DNA of 64,000 nt. Origin: Eucalyptus grandis (taxonomy: Eukaryota > Streptophyta > Magnoliopsida > Myrtales > Myrtaceae). A program made the translations under genes and the position numbers. Shown here one piece after another: positions 37,701 through 48,829 of this stretch; the stretch's first letter is position 1, and each line of letters starts with the position of its first letter. Where the stretch lies: the NCBI RefSeq assembly GCF_016545825.1, contig NC_052614.1:33016072-33080071 (forward strand), read 5' to 3'. The notes below the pieces were generated by a model that ran no database searches, was not told where the DNA came from, and was given only the letters and a program-made list of their open reading frames with translations.

Positions 37701-38659
37701 AAGGTGAGGGATAACCATCTGCCCGCCACAAGTTAACATCTTGCATCATACCCCTAACAGAATCCAATTTGATTTTATAATCATCCATTGATGCTGGATC
37801 ACCGGCGAACGCAGAGTTATTTGAAGAATCTGAATGTACTTGAATTAAATCGTCTAAGCTACAAGCACAGCGCTCTAGAGCAAGATACACGAAATCCAGG
37901 TCATACTCCACTCCATAATAACGAACGATATTTTTATGTAGGTCAGATGCCATCAAAATCCGAATCTCGTTGGAAGCAACATCGCAATGGGCCCGAACAA
38001 GGCGTTTCACTGCAACAGGTCTATCTTCATACCTGCCCTCAAGGACAATGGTCCCATTACTTCCTTTAGCTATTTCTTTTCTTGATACGCGGATTTTACC
38101 AATTTTACGCCATCCAATGTCACCATCAGACAATGGTGCATGAGCGTTTGAACAATAGTGAATTTGAAGATGCGCATTACCTTGTGGAACATTGGTATCG
38201 GATACTTCCAGTTCTGCGTTCACTGAGCGTGGCAGCAAGTCAGTGAGGCAACTCCACTCTTCAGGTGCGGACGCTAGAGCAACAGGACAAGATTCAAGGA
38301 GTTCTAGATCGGGTGATGAACTGGCACCTACAGTGCTTATCACATCAGAGCTAGGGACTAAAATATCTCTACAATGATCTTCGTTGTTCATGCTGGTCCT
38401 CTTCTGCATTCACATGGCTGTTGCTTGATTTCACCGCTCTTATACCCCCAACGTTGCGTGGGCTTCTGATCTCACTTGGCCATCGACGCGCTTGCAACCA
38501 TGAATCCCATATCCTGCAACTCCATCAAGGCGGGCCCTAATCCTCGTCGTGCTTATCCTCGTCGTGCTTCTGCCATACTTATTCCCACGGAACCTACAAA
38601 TCCAGTTGCTGTTAGAAGCTCTCTACAAATCTGCGAAAGGGGTCCAGCTCTCCGGACAT
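34753..38659 (-). CDS. IRE1-type kinase - KEN endoribonuclease, copy C, with broken BED segment
   Basis: Exons are 38409-37682 (fused exon 1/2), 36840-36668, 36311-36065, 35291-34988 and 34884-34753. From ATG 38409 they join in phase to 527 residues with all kinase motifs (GSNG loop, VAVK, IIHRDVKPQN, SDMG) and KEN residues (HYDGS, RAVRN-x3-H). Upstream, the counterpart of the BED exon starts at ATG 38659 but shifts frame and stops. In the BED frame the second zinc Cys has become Arg (CRFRG) and the His has become Arg (RARLDG). A 15-nt unit coding STTRI is doubled. The linker has one 39-residue unit, not two. The first intron is lost by deletion and its 5' part now reads as codons. It could be a functional BED-less kinase-RNase or a young pseudogene. 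Confidence 0.75.
36476..36590. mobile_element. Remnant of the intron 3 inverted-repeat element in copy C
   Basis: The words GTATGGGTCATCAAATTTAC and CGCCCATTTGACAG match the right end of the element at 6096-7464 in copy A. The rest, together with the 2468-6084 element, is absent. Confidence 0.7.
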
Positions 38660-38904
38660 TTCCCCTATATCTCATGGAAGAGTAAACAGATGTTTCAAGA
38701 AAGACCTTGGATCCTATCAGGAGTTTCAATCAACCCTTTCTTTTTTTGATTTAGCGGACAAGTTTGCAGGATACTTCTTCGCAAAGAAAAGAGATGAATC
38801 TTCATCCAAGAAGACGAAGACTTACATGGAGCAGAACAGGAAAAGGAAAGGAAATGGTGGGCGTTCTGGATGACTTTAGAAAAAGAGAATACTTTCGGCG
38901 GGTC

Positions 38905-38955
38905 TGACTTTCCACGTGGGCAATGGACAGTCCACTCATTGTGCGCCACGTGCCT
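38905..38955. promoter_or_regulatory. Paired G-boxes in the shared promoter, block C
   Basis: The words TTCCACGTGGGC and GCCACGTGCC repeat the arrangement seen in block A at 10948 and 10981, with CCACTCATT between them in both. A Copia element lies about 170 bp further on and cuts this promoter off from the thioesterase pseudogene. Confidence 0.5.
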
Positions 38956-39124
38956 CGACGGACCCACCCTGTCTGAATTTTTGAAACTCCGCCGCGCTCT
39001 CTCTCTCTCCGTTACTTCTCCGTTAGCTCGTCGTGTTATCTCTGCACGCGCTCTCTCCCTCCGTTGCTTCTCCATTAGCTCATCATGTTATCTCTGCGCG
39101 CACTTCACTCCCGACCACGCCTCC

Positions 39125-39551
39125 TGAAGGCTTTATTTGATTTGGGCTTAAGGCCCATCCGCCCAAGTTGGGCCCAGAAAGCCCGGCCCACGGGAATAGG
39201 GCCCGTGGGAAGGGAGAGGTATAAAAGGGAGGAGAGAGAGAGAAAACATACCGTTGTTTTTAGAAAAGGAAAAAGACGTACGTTCTCTCCACGCTCTCTC
39301 TCTCTCCCAAAAGAAAAGATAGTAAGCATACGGCTTGTTCTTCCTCCCTTCAAGGCTTCATTGGATCGGATAGCTCGGTTTCTCTTCCTCCATCAACGTC
39401 GGTGTTTAATCGTGGCTAAAAGGTACGCTCGAATCCGTGGTGTGCTTTAGGATCGGTGATACGTGTTAGAATTCCCGGGCTTGTCTTCCACTTGAGTTTA
39501 GGGGTTCGATTTAGTGTCGAATCCGGTTTTCTGGGATCGCCATTCCCAACA
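39125..39551 (+). repeat. Left LTR of the 7.5-kb Copia element
   Basis: Contains a likely TATA box (GGTATAAAAGG near 39,219), a GA run and a GGGCCC-rich near-palindrome at about 39,170-39,210. The transcription start is expected shortly after the TATA box. Confidence 0.9.
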
Positions 39552-40440
39552 TTGGTATCGAGCCCTAGTTCACGTTTTTCCCTATCAATTCTCGATGTTT
39601 TTGATTGATTTTTCGCGAAATCCCTTCGGCCGTACGGAACCGGGAGAAAATCTCGACACCCGAGCGCTTTTCGGCCATTTTTCTGAGTTTTCGTAAGTCA
39701 AAATAAAATTGTGATTGCATAGGAAGAAGCGCGACGTCGAGACGAGTCCGGAGATGTGTCGACCGCCGCCGGGCACCGCCGCACGCGCCCACACGCGCAG
39801 CCGGAAGGTGCTGCGCGTGGGCGCGACGCGCCCGAAGCGCTGGCATTGGCCAGCGCATGCGGTGAACGCGCCGGTCGGCCGAACCGGCGCGTGCACGCCG
39901 CCGGGCGGGCGACCGGCACCCGCCGGTCCGCGGACCGACACGTGCGACGCCGACGCCACGTGATGACGCCACCGTGACGTCATCCAACGGTCGGTAACCG
40001 TTTGGATGACGCCACCGATGACGTCATCACTAACGTCGTTTCGCCTACGGACGGTCACCGACCGGCGACCCAACCCACGGAGACCAAGGCACGTGGCGCA
40101 CGTGCGGATGACGCTCGCGTGACGTCATCCCCGCACGCGCACGGCAAGTGCATTGGTCCGCGCGAGCGGTCCGACTGGCCCGACAGTTCCGTCCGGTCCG
40201 ACCGGTCCGACGACCGTTGACCGTTGACCTCCATTGATGTCCGTTGACCGTTGACCGTTGACAACCGTTGACCACCGTTGACCGTTGACCCAAAAAAAAA
40301 AAAAGGGAAAAGAATGTGTTTCTTTTTTAATTAAGTTTATGTGGATTATAATGTGATCCCTTATTTGTTCTGCATTTGTTGCACGAACAATGCCTCCCCT
40401 GAGGTTGCGCACACCTATTCGCGCGATTAGCCGATGAACA
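39552..40440 (+). promoter_or_regulatory. GC-rich leader of the Copia element with TGACGTCA and TTGAC clusters
   Basis: The leader is far richer in G+C than its surroundings. It has three TGACGTCA palindromes (near 39,975, 40,018 and 40,118) and a run of CGTTGACC words at about 40,214-40,290 (at least eight TTGAC cores). These are bZIP and WRKY core sites. The overlapping long ORFs here on both strands are products of base composition. Confidence 0.55.
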
Positions 40441-40449
40441 AAAGGATAA

Positions 40450-40800
40450 ATGTCTAAGTTGATAGCCGAGCCGACCGATCATCGATGGGAGAGAGGTGAC
40501 TTAATTGATCATGTCCTTGAATTCAACGGGAAAATTCAACAGGTCGTATGGAATGGTCGTCCTATGTCATGGTCAGAGATGGTGCGATTTTTCATAAACA
40601 CTCTTCCACTTGAATGGCAAGATGTGTTGAATCGCATATGGGATGTCAACGGAGCTGCTTCCTATAAGAAAATTGTGATGGATTTTGTAAATGAATATTA
40701 TTGTATTGTTTCAAGAAAAGATCAAGAAATTGAACAAAAGAGGATCTTTCCCAGTTCGTGTGCTAACTTGGTGTTAGTTGTATTGGCTGATATATATTAA
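40450..40800 (+). CDS. Small ORF in Copia leader, gag-like
   Basis: This 116-residue ORF lies between the leader and the recognisable gag. The stretch VVWNGRPMSWSEMVRFFINTLPLEWQDVL has the look of a UBN2-type gag segment (small residues, then MVRFxxxTLPxxW), suggesting an older or second gag fragment. The true gag starts 360 bases later, so the relation is unclear. Confidence 0.35.
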   Translation: MSKLIAEPTDHRWERGDLIDHVLEFNGKIQQVVWNGRPMSWSEMVRFFINTLPLEWQDVLNRIWDVNGAASYKKIVMDFVNEYYCIVSRKDQEIEQKRIFPSSCANLVLVVLADIY

Positions 40801-41159
40801 GTGTGCTTTGTGGACATATTATGTAATGTTTACTACCTAATTGTGTTAATTGAAAGCATTATTGTTTTTATTGGATGTCTATTATATCTTGCTTTCTGTT
40901 ACTGCTGGTTGCTGTGGGTAATTAGCTATGGGTAGTTTTAGAAGTTTTTGTAGCTTCATAGAATTGATTTTGCATAAGATAATTATATTGATGATAGTTT
41001 TAAGTTAGGATTTTGGAGGATGATTGGAAACATAATGACCTTTTGATTCTAAAACCTTACTTAAAATTATTCATTAATATGATGGGTCTATGTAAATAGG
41101 GATGCATAAATGATAGGCATTAATAATTCGTGCATATTTGTCTGATTTGTTCAGATCAA

Positions 41160-42499
41160 TGGCTTCAGCCACAAAGAGCATAGTTGCCGAGCTGAACAAA
41201 GGTGAAAAGCTCAATGGTGACAACTATGAAATTTGGCAAATGAAAATCTAGTATGTGCTGGAAGAGCAAGAAGCACTTGAGGCTCTTGTCATGACCATGG
41301 TAGAACCCGAAGAGGGAACCACCGCACAAAGACAAAAGAGACAATGAAGCTTTTTCTCGTGTGGAAAAGAATGAACTCTCTAGCTCGCATCACATTGCCG
41401 AGCAGCATGGAAAATGAAGTCATGCGAGAGTTTCGGGCGTTTTGACAATGCCAAGGAAATGTGGGAGGCATTGGCAGCTAGATTTGGTCATACTCGGTGA
41501 CTAGATCGGAGGCAGCTCACTATCGTTTGACTCTTATAAGAAGCCTCATGGTCGACCATGAAGCAACATCTTAGAAAGATGTCAAACATGATAACCGAGC
41601 CGAGAGATGCTGGCCATGTCCTCACGTATGAGCAGCAAGTGCAAGCAAAGTGATTCGTTCTTGCCTCGAGTTGGGAGCATATGAAGGTGCACCGACTCAT
41701 AATGAAAATATCAAAACCTTTGAGGATGCAATGCGTCATCTTGAGCTGGAAGAGGACCGCTCATGCTAAGCCGGATGCTAAACTTTATTATGCTGGTTCT
41801 AGCTCAAATGGAGCTTCGAGTTCTAAACGCAAGCGCCCTAACTGGTTTGATAAGGGGAAAGGCAAGGAAGAAGCGGGTCTTTCAGGGAAGAAACCCAAAT
41901 TTAACCAACATGGAAGAGGGAAGCGTCCTCGCATGAAAAAGCTTGCAAGGGTGAAATGCTACAATTGTGACAAGAAGTGTCACTATGCTCGCGATTGTCG
42001 TGAGCCAAAGAAGGTATGCACCTCTTGTACTTTTCAGAACTTTACTTATGTGTCGAGTTCTGTATTCTTAACTGAGTCTAATCCTTTGTGGACTGTGGAT
42101 TCAGGAGCGACGGACCATATAGCGAAGGATAGAGGATCCTTCATGGAATTCCGACGAGTACCAACTGGAACTAAGTGGATCTATGTGGGAAACAACTCCA
42201 GAGCTGAAGTAAAAGGAATTGGCACATGCCAACTGAATATGCGTGGTGGACGCACTTTGTTCCTTCATGATGTGCTTTATGCTCCGGAGATTCGTCGGAA
42301 TTTAGTGTCCGTATTAGTGTTGGTTAAATTAGGTTTTAATATGAACTTTTGTAATAGAGGTGTGAATTTGTTTTTGGATACAAATTACTATGGTTGTGGT
42401 TATTTTCTGAATGGTTTTATTGTATTAGATATTGATTATGTTAATACTAATGTTTGTTATTCCTTCTCACGTCTCCTAATAAATATAATAATGATGTGA
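41160..42499 (+). pseudogene. Copia gag and protease, interrupted
   Basis: Gag begins at ATG 41160 (MASATKSIVAELNKGEKLNG), stops after about 30 codons, and continues through shifted frames. Residues coded at about 41,950-42,005 form a zinc knuckle CYNCDKKCHYARDC. The protease follows with WTVDSGATDHI (about 42,090), the catalytic DSG kept. The segment from 41681 to 42499 is one open frame. Confidence 0.8.
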
Positions 42500-43162
42500 A
42501 TGTGTGGCATGCTAGACTTGGTCACATTGGCCAACAGCGTATGAATGGACTAGCCAAAGAGGGCTTGTTGGGCAATATTGAAAAAGTCGATTTGCCCATA
42601 TGTAAGCATTGCCTGGAAGGGAAAACGACAAAGAAACCATTTGGAAAAGGAAAAAGAGCTGAATTTTCTCTGCATTTAATCCATACTGATATCTGTGGTC
42701 CAATGAATGTGAAAGGAAGGCATGTGGCTGTTTATTTCATCACTTTTATAGATGATTACACTCGATTTGGATATGTCTATTTGATTTATCATAAATCTAA
42801 AGCAATAAGTTGTTTTAAAAGGTTTATGAACCTGGTAGAGAATCAATTAGACAAGAAAATAAAAAGCATTGAGATCCGATCAAGGTCGAGAATATTTATC
42901 TGATGAGTTCAGAAAATTATGTGATGAAAAAGGAATAAAAAGACAGTTGTCTATTCCGTACACTCCTCAACAAAATGGTGTTGTGGAAAGAAGAAACAGA
43001 ACCCTACTGGAAATGGTTAGGTCCATGATGGCGCATGCTAACTTGCCTATCACCTTTTGGAGTGATGCATTGTTAACTGCTGCGTATATACTTAACCGTG
43101 TGCCTTCCAAATCAGTTAGTTCCACTCCATATGAGTTATGGATAGGTAGAAACTGGACTTAA
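42454..43162 (+). pseudogene. Copia integrase, one frameshift
   Basis: The GAG-pre-integrase HHCC segment (WHARLGHIG then CKHCLEGK) and the catalytic core with HTDICGPM and FIDDYTR are open to 42903. A frameshift near 42,880 moves to the frame 42869-43162 with RSDQGREY and the glutamate-bearing NGVVERRNRTL, so D, D and E are all still present across the shift. Confidence 0.85.
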
Positions 43163-43699
43163 GTTTACTTAAGCCATGGGATTATGCTGTCTATACTCAT
43201 ATATCCTCTCACAAGTTTGGGAAATTGAGTCCCAGATAAAAGTAGAGTATTTTAATGAGATACTCCGAACACTCGAAAGGGTATGTGTTCATAGGTGAGT
43301 AGGAAAGTGGGAGAATAACTGAATTTGAATCACAGGATGTCACATTCTTAGTGGATGAATTTTCTAAGAAGGGCGAAATAGGGAAAGATTATTTCCTATT
43401 TGAAACCTTGGATCTAGATAATGATATTGGTAGAGTTTGTCCAAGTGGGAGTAATATGAGATGTGATGAATTGAATTCAACTCATTCTCAATTACAATCA
43501 CATGATGAGATGATATCGTCATTATCTAATCCGAGTGGGAGCATAATGGGAAATGATGTGCTAAGTGTACAATCTCCTATATAGCGAACAAGTCGCCAAC
43601 GTATTCCCCGTCGACGTTTTGACATTGAAGGGGAAACTTTTATAATTGCTCCACGAGATAAGGATGAGCCAAGAAATATTAATGAGGCTCTGAAATTGC

Positions 43700-45060
43700 C
43701 CTAGTAAGGAAAAATGGATTAATGCAATGGAAGAGGAAATTGAGTCAATGAAATCAAACCAAGTCTCGGGAACGGTTGATCCGCCAAAAGGACGCAGAGT
43801 TATTGGGAACAAATGGGTTCTCAAAATAAAGCGAAAGGCTGATGGCTCGATTGAAAGGCATAAGGCTCGCCTTGTAGCGAAGGGGTATAATCAACAAGAA
43901 TGAATTGATTATGAAGATACGTTTTCTCCTGTAGTGAGATTTACCTTAATTCGCATTATTCTGGCAATAATGGTTAGTATGGATCTTGAGTTACATCAAA
44001 TGGATGTAAAGACTGCTTTCCTCAATAGAGAATTAGAGAAAGAAATATGTATGGAACAACCTGCTGGTTTCATAGTGAAAGGCCAAGAAGAAAATGTATG
44101 TCGACTTTGGGGGTCGATATATGGCCTTAAACAGTCGTCGAGACAATGGTATATGCATTTTCATCATGCCATAATGGAATATGATTTTACAATGATAGAT
44201 GAGGATCATTGTGTATATATCAAAAGATCCAATGATCAATTCGTGATCATATCATTATATGCTAATGATATACTAATTGCCGGAAGCAATATGGAGCTAG
44301 TCAATACTGTCAAAAGTTGGTTGTCTTCCAAATTTTGAATTGAATGATATGGGATTGTAAACCCATTGACGCTCTTATTGCAAAAGGTGAAGGATTGAGC
44401 CATAGACTGTGTCCAAGGACTCCACAAGAGAAGGAACAAATGAAACATGTTCCTTATGCTAGTGCTGTTGGGAGCTTGATGTAAGCTGTGATGTGTACAA
44501 AACCTGACATATGTTATGTAGTTGGAATGGTGAGCAGATACCAATCCAATCCAGGTCAAGCACGTCGGAAAGCCGTTAAAAGAATACTAAGGTATCTAAA
44601 GGGACTGCTGATTATACGCTGAGTTACTATGAAAAAGGATCTGCAACTCAAAGGCTATTCTGATGCTGATTGGAGAGGAGATTTAAATGAAAGAAAATCT
44701 GCCTCTAGGTTTGTTTTCTTACCGAATAATGGCACCATGTGTTGGAGCAGTAAGAAACAAAAGTGTATAGCATTGTCCACGATGGAAACTGAGTTCGTGG
44801 CATTGTCAGCAGCAGTGTAAGAAGATGTTTGGCTTAAGAGATTATTGGATCATTTAGGTGTTATTGGAAGTGCTGCAGATTTGTTATTGGTTAATTATGA
44901 TAGCCAAGCAGCGAAAGCGTACACCAAAGATCCAAAATATCATGGCAAGACCAAACATATAGATACCAAGTATAATTTTGTCATGGATATGATTGCACGA
45001 AAAGATGTGAACTTAGAGTACATACTACGCATAGAATGGTAGCAGATCCTATGACAAAGT
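43700..45060 (+). pseudogene. Copia reverse transcriptase and RNase H, broken
   Basis: The frame reads NKWVLKIKRKADG...RLVAKGYNQQE, then a stop, then the open part 43934-44338 with MDVKTAFLN and the active-site word LYANDILIAG. Copia elements usually have YVDDIL, so a catalytic Asp is replaced by Asn. A deletion or shift follows. RNase H remains appear at 44629-44820 (YSDADW) and 44845-45042, separated by stops. Confidence 0.8.
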
Positions 45061-46204
45061 CAGTACCTAGAGATGTGTTTTGTGGCCATGTAAAATCTCT
45101 AGGATTGCGTAGAGTCAGATGTACTGGATTGTAATTTCCCTGAAGTGTTCACATTTGATGAATTTGTGTTTTTTCATCATTAATGCTTATGAATCTTTGT
45201 TTGATCTTTATGCATCTTAATGCTCAGTGCATTACTTTAAGTTAGGAAAGTATGTCGGACAGATATAAGATTAGCCCACTCACACGGGTAATCGCCTCTA
45301 TTTACTGTGTGATAAATAGAGATGAGACTGTTTTTAAGCTTATTATCTAGGTGATAATCGAGAGCTCAAGCTTAAAATATGTATGTCGCCTTAACTGAGT
45401 GTTAAGATGAGGACATAATACTTACTATGTCCGAGAGTAAAATACCCCACATATTTTACTTTATCCGTCTAAGATGCCGATGTGAGTTCTGATGAATTTT
45501 GTAAAAGAGTAGATACGTGAACTCAAGTTAGACATTGGGTATGTCTGAACTATCATCTGTACGGTATTGAAAGGTGTAGACATACGCTCCATGGGAAAGG
45601 AGTTAATACCGTAATACGTATTTCATACTACGTATGCATGAGACGACCAATAAGAGTGGCAAAAAGTTTGATCTCAACTTTTATGACGTGTGAGACTCTT
45701 GAGGAAAAGAGTTCCTCAAATTTTTTTAAGTCCCCTCATGACTCTTACTTATTCTCAAGATTTCTATTTAGTGTTTGCTATCTTAGGGTGTTGCCAATGG
45801 TCATGAGATGATTCGATCTAATGGGGCATTTCTAGAAAAGCAAGCTCGACTGAAATTGAGAGTTTGAAGGAAAGAGGAAGATCGATTTCGGAGAATCACA
45901 TTGTGGTTTTGTATTCACCGGTTGACCAATTATGAGTGTCTTTGTGATAATTATAATTGTGAATACAATATATATATCATGTTTAAAAGAGATCAAGGGA
46001 GATATAAATGTGATCAATCGATCTAGGGTACTGCATACTAATTCTACTCAAAGTGTGACGCCCAATTATGAGTTGCTACATATTCCTAACAGATGTATAG
46101 CAACGAGCTCTCAAAGTATGCTGGTCGCACGGATTATTCACCGGTATGAAAGTTGAAGAGAGGTAAAGAGAATCTTGTTCGGCTCACCATGTGCGAGTGG
46201 GAGA

Positions 46205-46634
46205 TGAAGGCTTTATTTGATTTGGGCTTAAAGCCCATCGGCCCAAGTTGGGCCCAGAAAGCCCGGCCCACGGGAATAGGGCCCGTGGGAAGGGAGAGGT
46301 ATAAAAGGGAGGAGAGAGAGAGAGAAAACATACCGTTGTTTTTAGAAAAGGAAAAAGACGTACGTTCTCTCCACGCTTTCTCTCTCCCAAAAGAAAAGAC
46401 AGTAAGCATACGGCTTATTCTTCCTCCCTTCAAGGCTTCATCGGATCGGATAGCTCAGTTTCTCTTCCTCCATCAATGTCGGTGTTTAATCTGTGGCTAA
46501 AAGGTACGCTCGAATCTGTGGTGTGCTTTAGGATCGGTGATACGTGTTAGAATTTCCGGGCTTGTCTTCCGCTTGAGTTTAGGGGTTCAATTTAGTGTTG
46601 AATCCGGTTTTTCGGGGATCAGCCATTCTCAACA
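46205..46634 (+). repeat. Right LTR of the 7.5-kb Copia element
   Basis: Same ends and TATA box as the left LTR. It is followed at once by CCTCC and then the CTCCGCC run found at the matching place in block A (about 11,180). Confidence 0.9.
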
Positions 46635-46639
46635 CCTCC

Positions 46640-48374
46640 GCCTCCGCCGTCACCTCCCGGAGCCCCATTGGCGGCTCCGATTTGTCCTCTGCGTCCGACG
46701 AGTTGTGAATATAATCCATCGAGCTTGAAGTAGTTGCAGGTTGTGGGGTTCTCCAATCGGGGACGGGAAGCGGGTCATTAACCACGTCGCTGGCGAAAAC
46801 TGTGGCTCCTACCGGCCGTGGGAATACATTTGATTTCCATGAGCAAAGAACTGCATCTAAACTGAGGCTTCCTACCGGTTATGTCTTGGCATGTTCAGCA
46901 ATTCACGGGATATTGTGGTCCAGATGATGCGACTTTGTTTTGAAAATTCTAGCTCGTGCTTATTCCAACATATCATAGACATGTATGGGTGGTATGTATG
47001 TGTGTTCTCGTGTTGTCTTATCTGAAGCTGAGTTAAGGCTTCAGCTTAGCCTGAATGAGAGTGTTTGTAACAGTTTTTAATGATGAAGGACCACTAAACC
47101 ACTAGGTTTTACCGCAGCTGAGCGGCTGCTCACTGATTTTGCATAAGTATATTCCTAACTTAAACAAATATAATGATCTTGGAGAGACTTCTATGGACAC
47201 TCAGTCTCAGATGATGTTATAGAGAGAATTCGCACTACGGTGCAGCTATTTAAATGACCACCACAGATGAGAATGTCCAAATCGGGGGTAGGAGAACTTT
47301 TCTGCGGTGGTCATTGTAGATTCTCGAGATTTTGAGATGAAACTTTCCCACTGTGCTGGTCCTAAGGCTATGCATATTTCGATGTCCTTCGTCTGCATGA
47401 AAATTTCAAAATGAAGTAAACTCTAAATCTGCTTTTTTTGGTTGGCTCAGCTTGTCCCAGCACTTGGAATCCGTCTATCTTCCTAGCGTAAGTGCGCTCC
47501 TCCTTAGTCTCCGCTGCTCAAAATAAGAATTAGTTTGATATCAGCAGGCTTTATACATCTAGGGAAAATTTTCCTCAAGCGGATTAAATGGATCTGTCCA
47601 ACTGCTTCCACCCTTACCATGGCTTTGTTAGGCGGATTTCCTCGTACCGCATGTAAGATGATTAATCTATTCCTATCTTTTCTTTTTTCCAATATGATCA
47701 ATTCATGAATATTGTAATTTAAAAGTGTGTTTTGATGCATACTCCCAGGGTTCGATGTTGGAGAGATTTCAGAAGATGGTCCAGAAGACTGGGAAGGCTT
47801 AGATACTTCGCAGTGCATATTGCCAATCTTTTGTCAAACAGAACCAGCTGATGATAATTAAGACCAGGAGAAAATTTTCCAGAAGAAGCATTTCTTTAAC
47901 ATGTGCAATCTTTAACTTTTTCTATTCTGAATTACTTTCTGGGACTAACTTCCAGACTCCGGTTGTCAATTTAGCAGAAAGTTGGGATAAAAACTTCGCA
48001 TTTTTGCAATTTTGAAGTAGGAAAGATTACTGATAGATAGTCCATATACCCAAGGCAGTCACAATCATTGGCAACACCACTCATCTTTTTGGCTGATAGT
48101 ATGCTTCATTGTATGTGTCATGTGCTTTTCTGATATTTACTAGTAAAAAACTGCTGATCAATCAACAATTCCATCTCAAATAACATTTTGTGATTTAGCA
48201 ACTGCTTGTCATGTTTTTGCAGTGAAAATTGGCATCGGAGGCTTCAGTGCAGGTGCTGCCACAGCTCTTTACTCAGCAACTTGTTTTGCCCTGGGTGAAT
48301 ACGCAATTGGAAGTCCATACCCCTATCAACTTAAGGGCAGTTATCGGTTTGAGTGGTTGATTTCCAGGCTCAAG
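46640..48374 (+). pseudogene. Acyl-protein thioesterase-like pseudogene, copy C
   Basis: Recognisable exons end at 47652 (WICPTA...LLGGFPRTA) and run from 47749 (WFDVGEISEDGPEDWEGL) and 48223-48374 (KIGIGGFSAGAATALYSATCFALGEY). The last carries the nucleophile motif GFSAG of this serine hydrolase family. The deletion after EGL seen in copy A is also here; an extra A 35 bases on restores frame before a stop. The GxSxG exon gains a base near PYPY, and the Trp codon of LSGW reads TGA in the restored frame. The expected GT donor after the second exon is missing. The Copia element splits the promoter from the body. Confidence 0.75.
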
Positions 48375-48609
48375 GTAATTACTCAAACCATTTTATATTT
48401 TTCATGTAAACAGTCAGTCCACACTCTTTTTCTCTATAAGTTCTGTTTAGACATTAAAAAAAAAAAAAAAAAAAATTTGGGGAGCAATCGCATCAAGTAG
48501 ACCTTTTGCTTTAGGAGACTCTGCTTCTATTGCTATTAAAAGAATATCACGAAGTCCCTAGTAGCCAGAGTTCTGTATAGTTCACACCAACCACCTTTTC
48601 GGGAGAGAA

Positions 48610-48745
48610 TCAGCCTGTGGCGAAACCAAGTCTCCGAAGCGCTTCATCAATGACGCCACCAGGAATGACTTCCACCGAAATTTTTTGCAGAGATACATGA
48701 AGTAGTTGTTTAAAGCTGAGAAGCTTCCGGAAAAGGAATGTATCT
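48610..48745 (-). pseudogene. Unidentified coding fragment
   Basis: One minus-strand frame reads KISVEVIPGGVIDEALRRLG and ends FATG before TGA. It looks like real coding sequence by amino-acid texture, but I cannot name the family. It is downstream of an inverted copy of the thioesterase 5' region (48,830-49,080), so it may be the end of a third, rearranged gene. A longer overlapping ORF in another frame (48582-48800) is less convincing. Confidence 0.35.
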
Positions 48746-48829
48746 TATTTGTGAGAACTTGCAAATTGCCTGTATTTGGATTATCTTGTGCAAGCAGCAA
48801 TCTGAAGTCTAATTCTCAGATATGGATTT

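Larger units (their letters stand above)
39125..46634 (+). mobile_element. Copia-type LTR retrotransposon (7.5 kb), decayed
   Basis: LTRs of 427 bp (39125-39551) and 430 bp (46205-46634) begin TGAAGGC and end CAACA. By eye they differ at about 15 bases plus small indels. A 5-bp duplication CCTCC flanks the element (39120-39124, 46635-46639). The primer site TTGGTATCGAGCC follows the left LTR (tRNA-Met type) and a purine tract GTGGGAGA precedes the right one. Gag, protease, integrase, reverse transcriptase and RNase H lie in Copia order, all with stops or shifts. It sits within the CT-rich 5' region of the block C thioesterase pseudogene. Confidence 0.93.
29594..48010. repeat. Segmental duplication block C
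   Basis: The block repeats B from 29,594 and A from about 34,069 to about 48,010. It is interrupted by a 2.5-kb LTR element (30726-33235) and a 7.5-kb Copia element (39125-46634). Exons of the kinase gene and thioesterase pseudogene are in the same order and orientation as in A. Divergence from A and B is greater than between A and B. Confidence 0.85.

Noticed and set aside
39565..40412. Several overlapping long ORFs on both strands
   Set aside because: They lie in the GC-rich leader of the Copia element; all frames are open because stop codons are rare in such composition, and none shows a known domain.
41488..41739. Minus-strand ORFs within the Copia body
   Set aside because: Antisense shadows of gag and pol frames.
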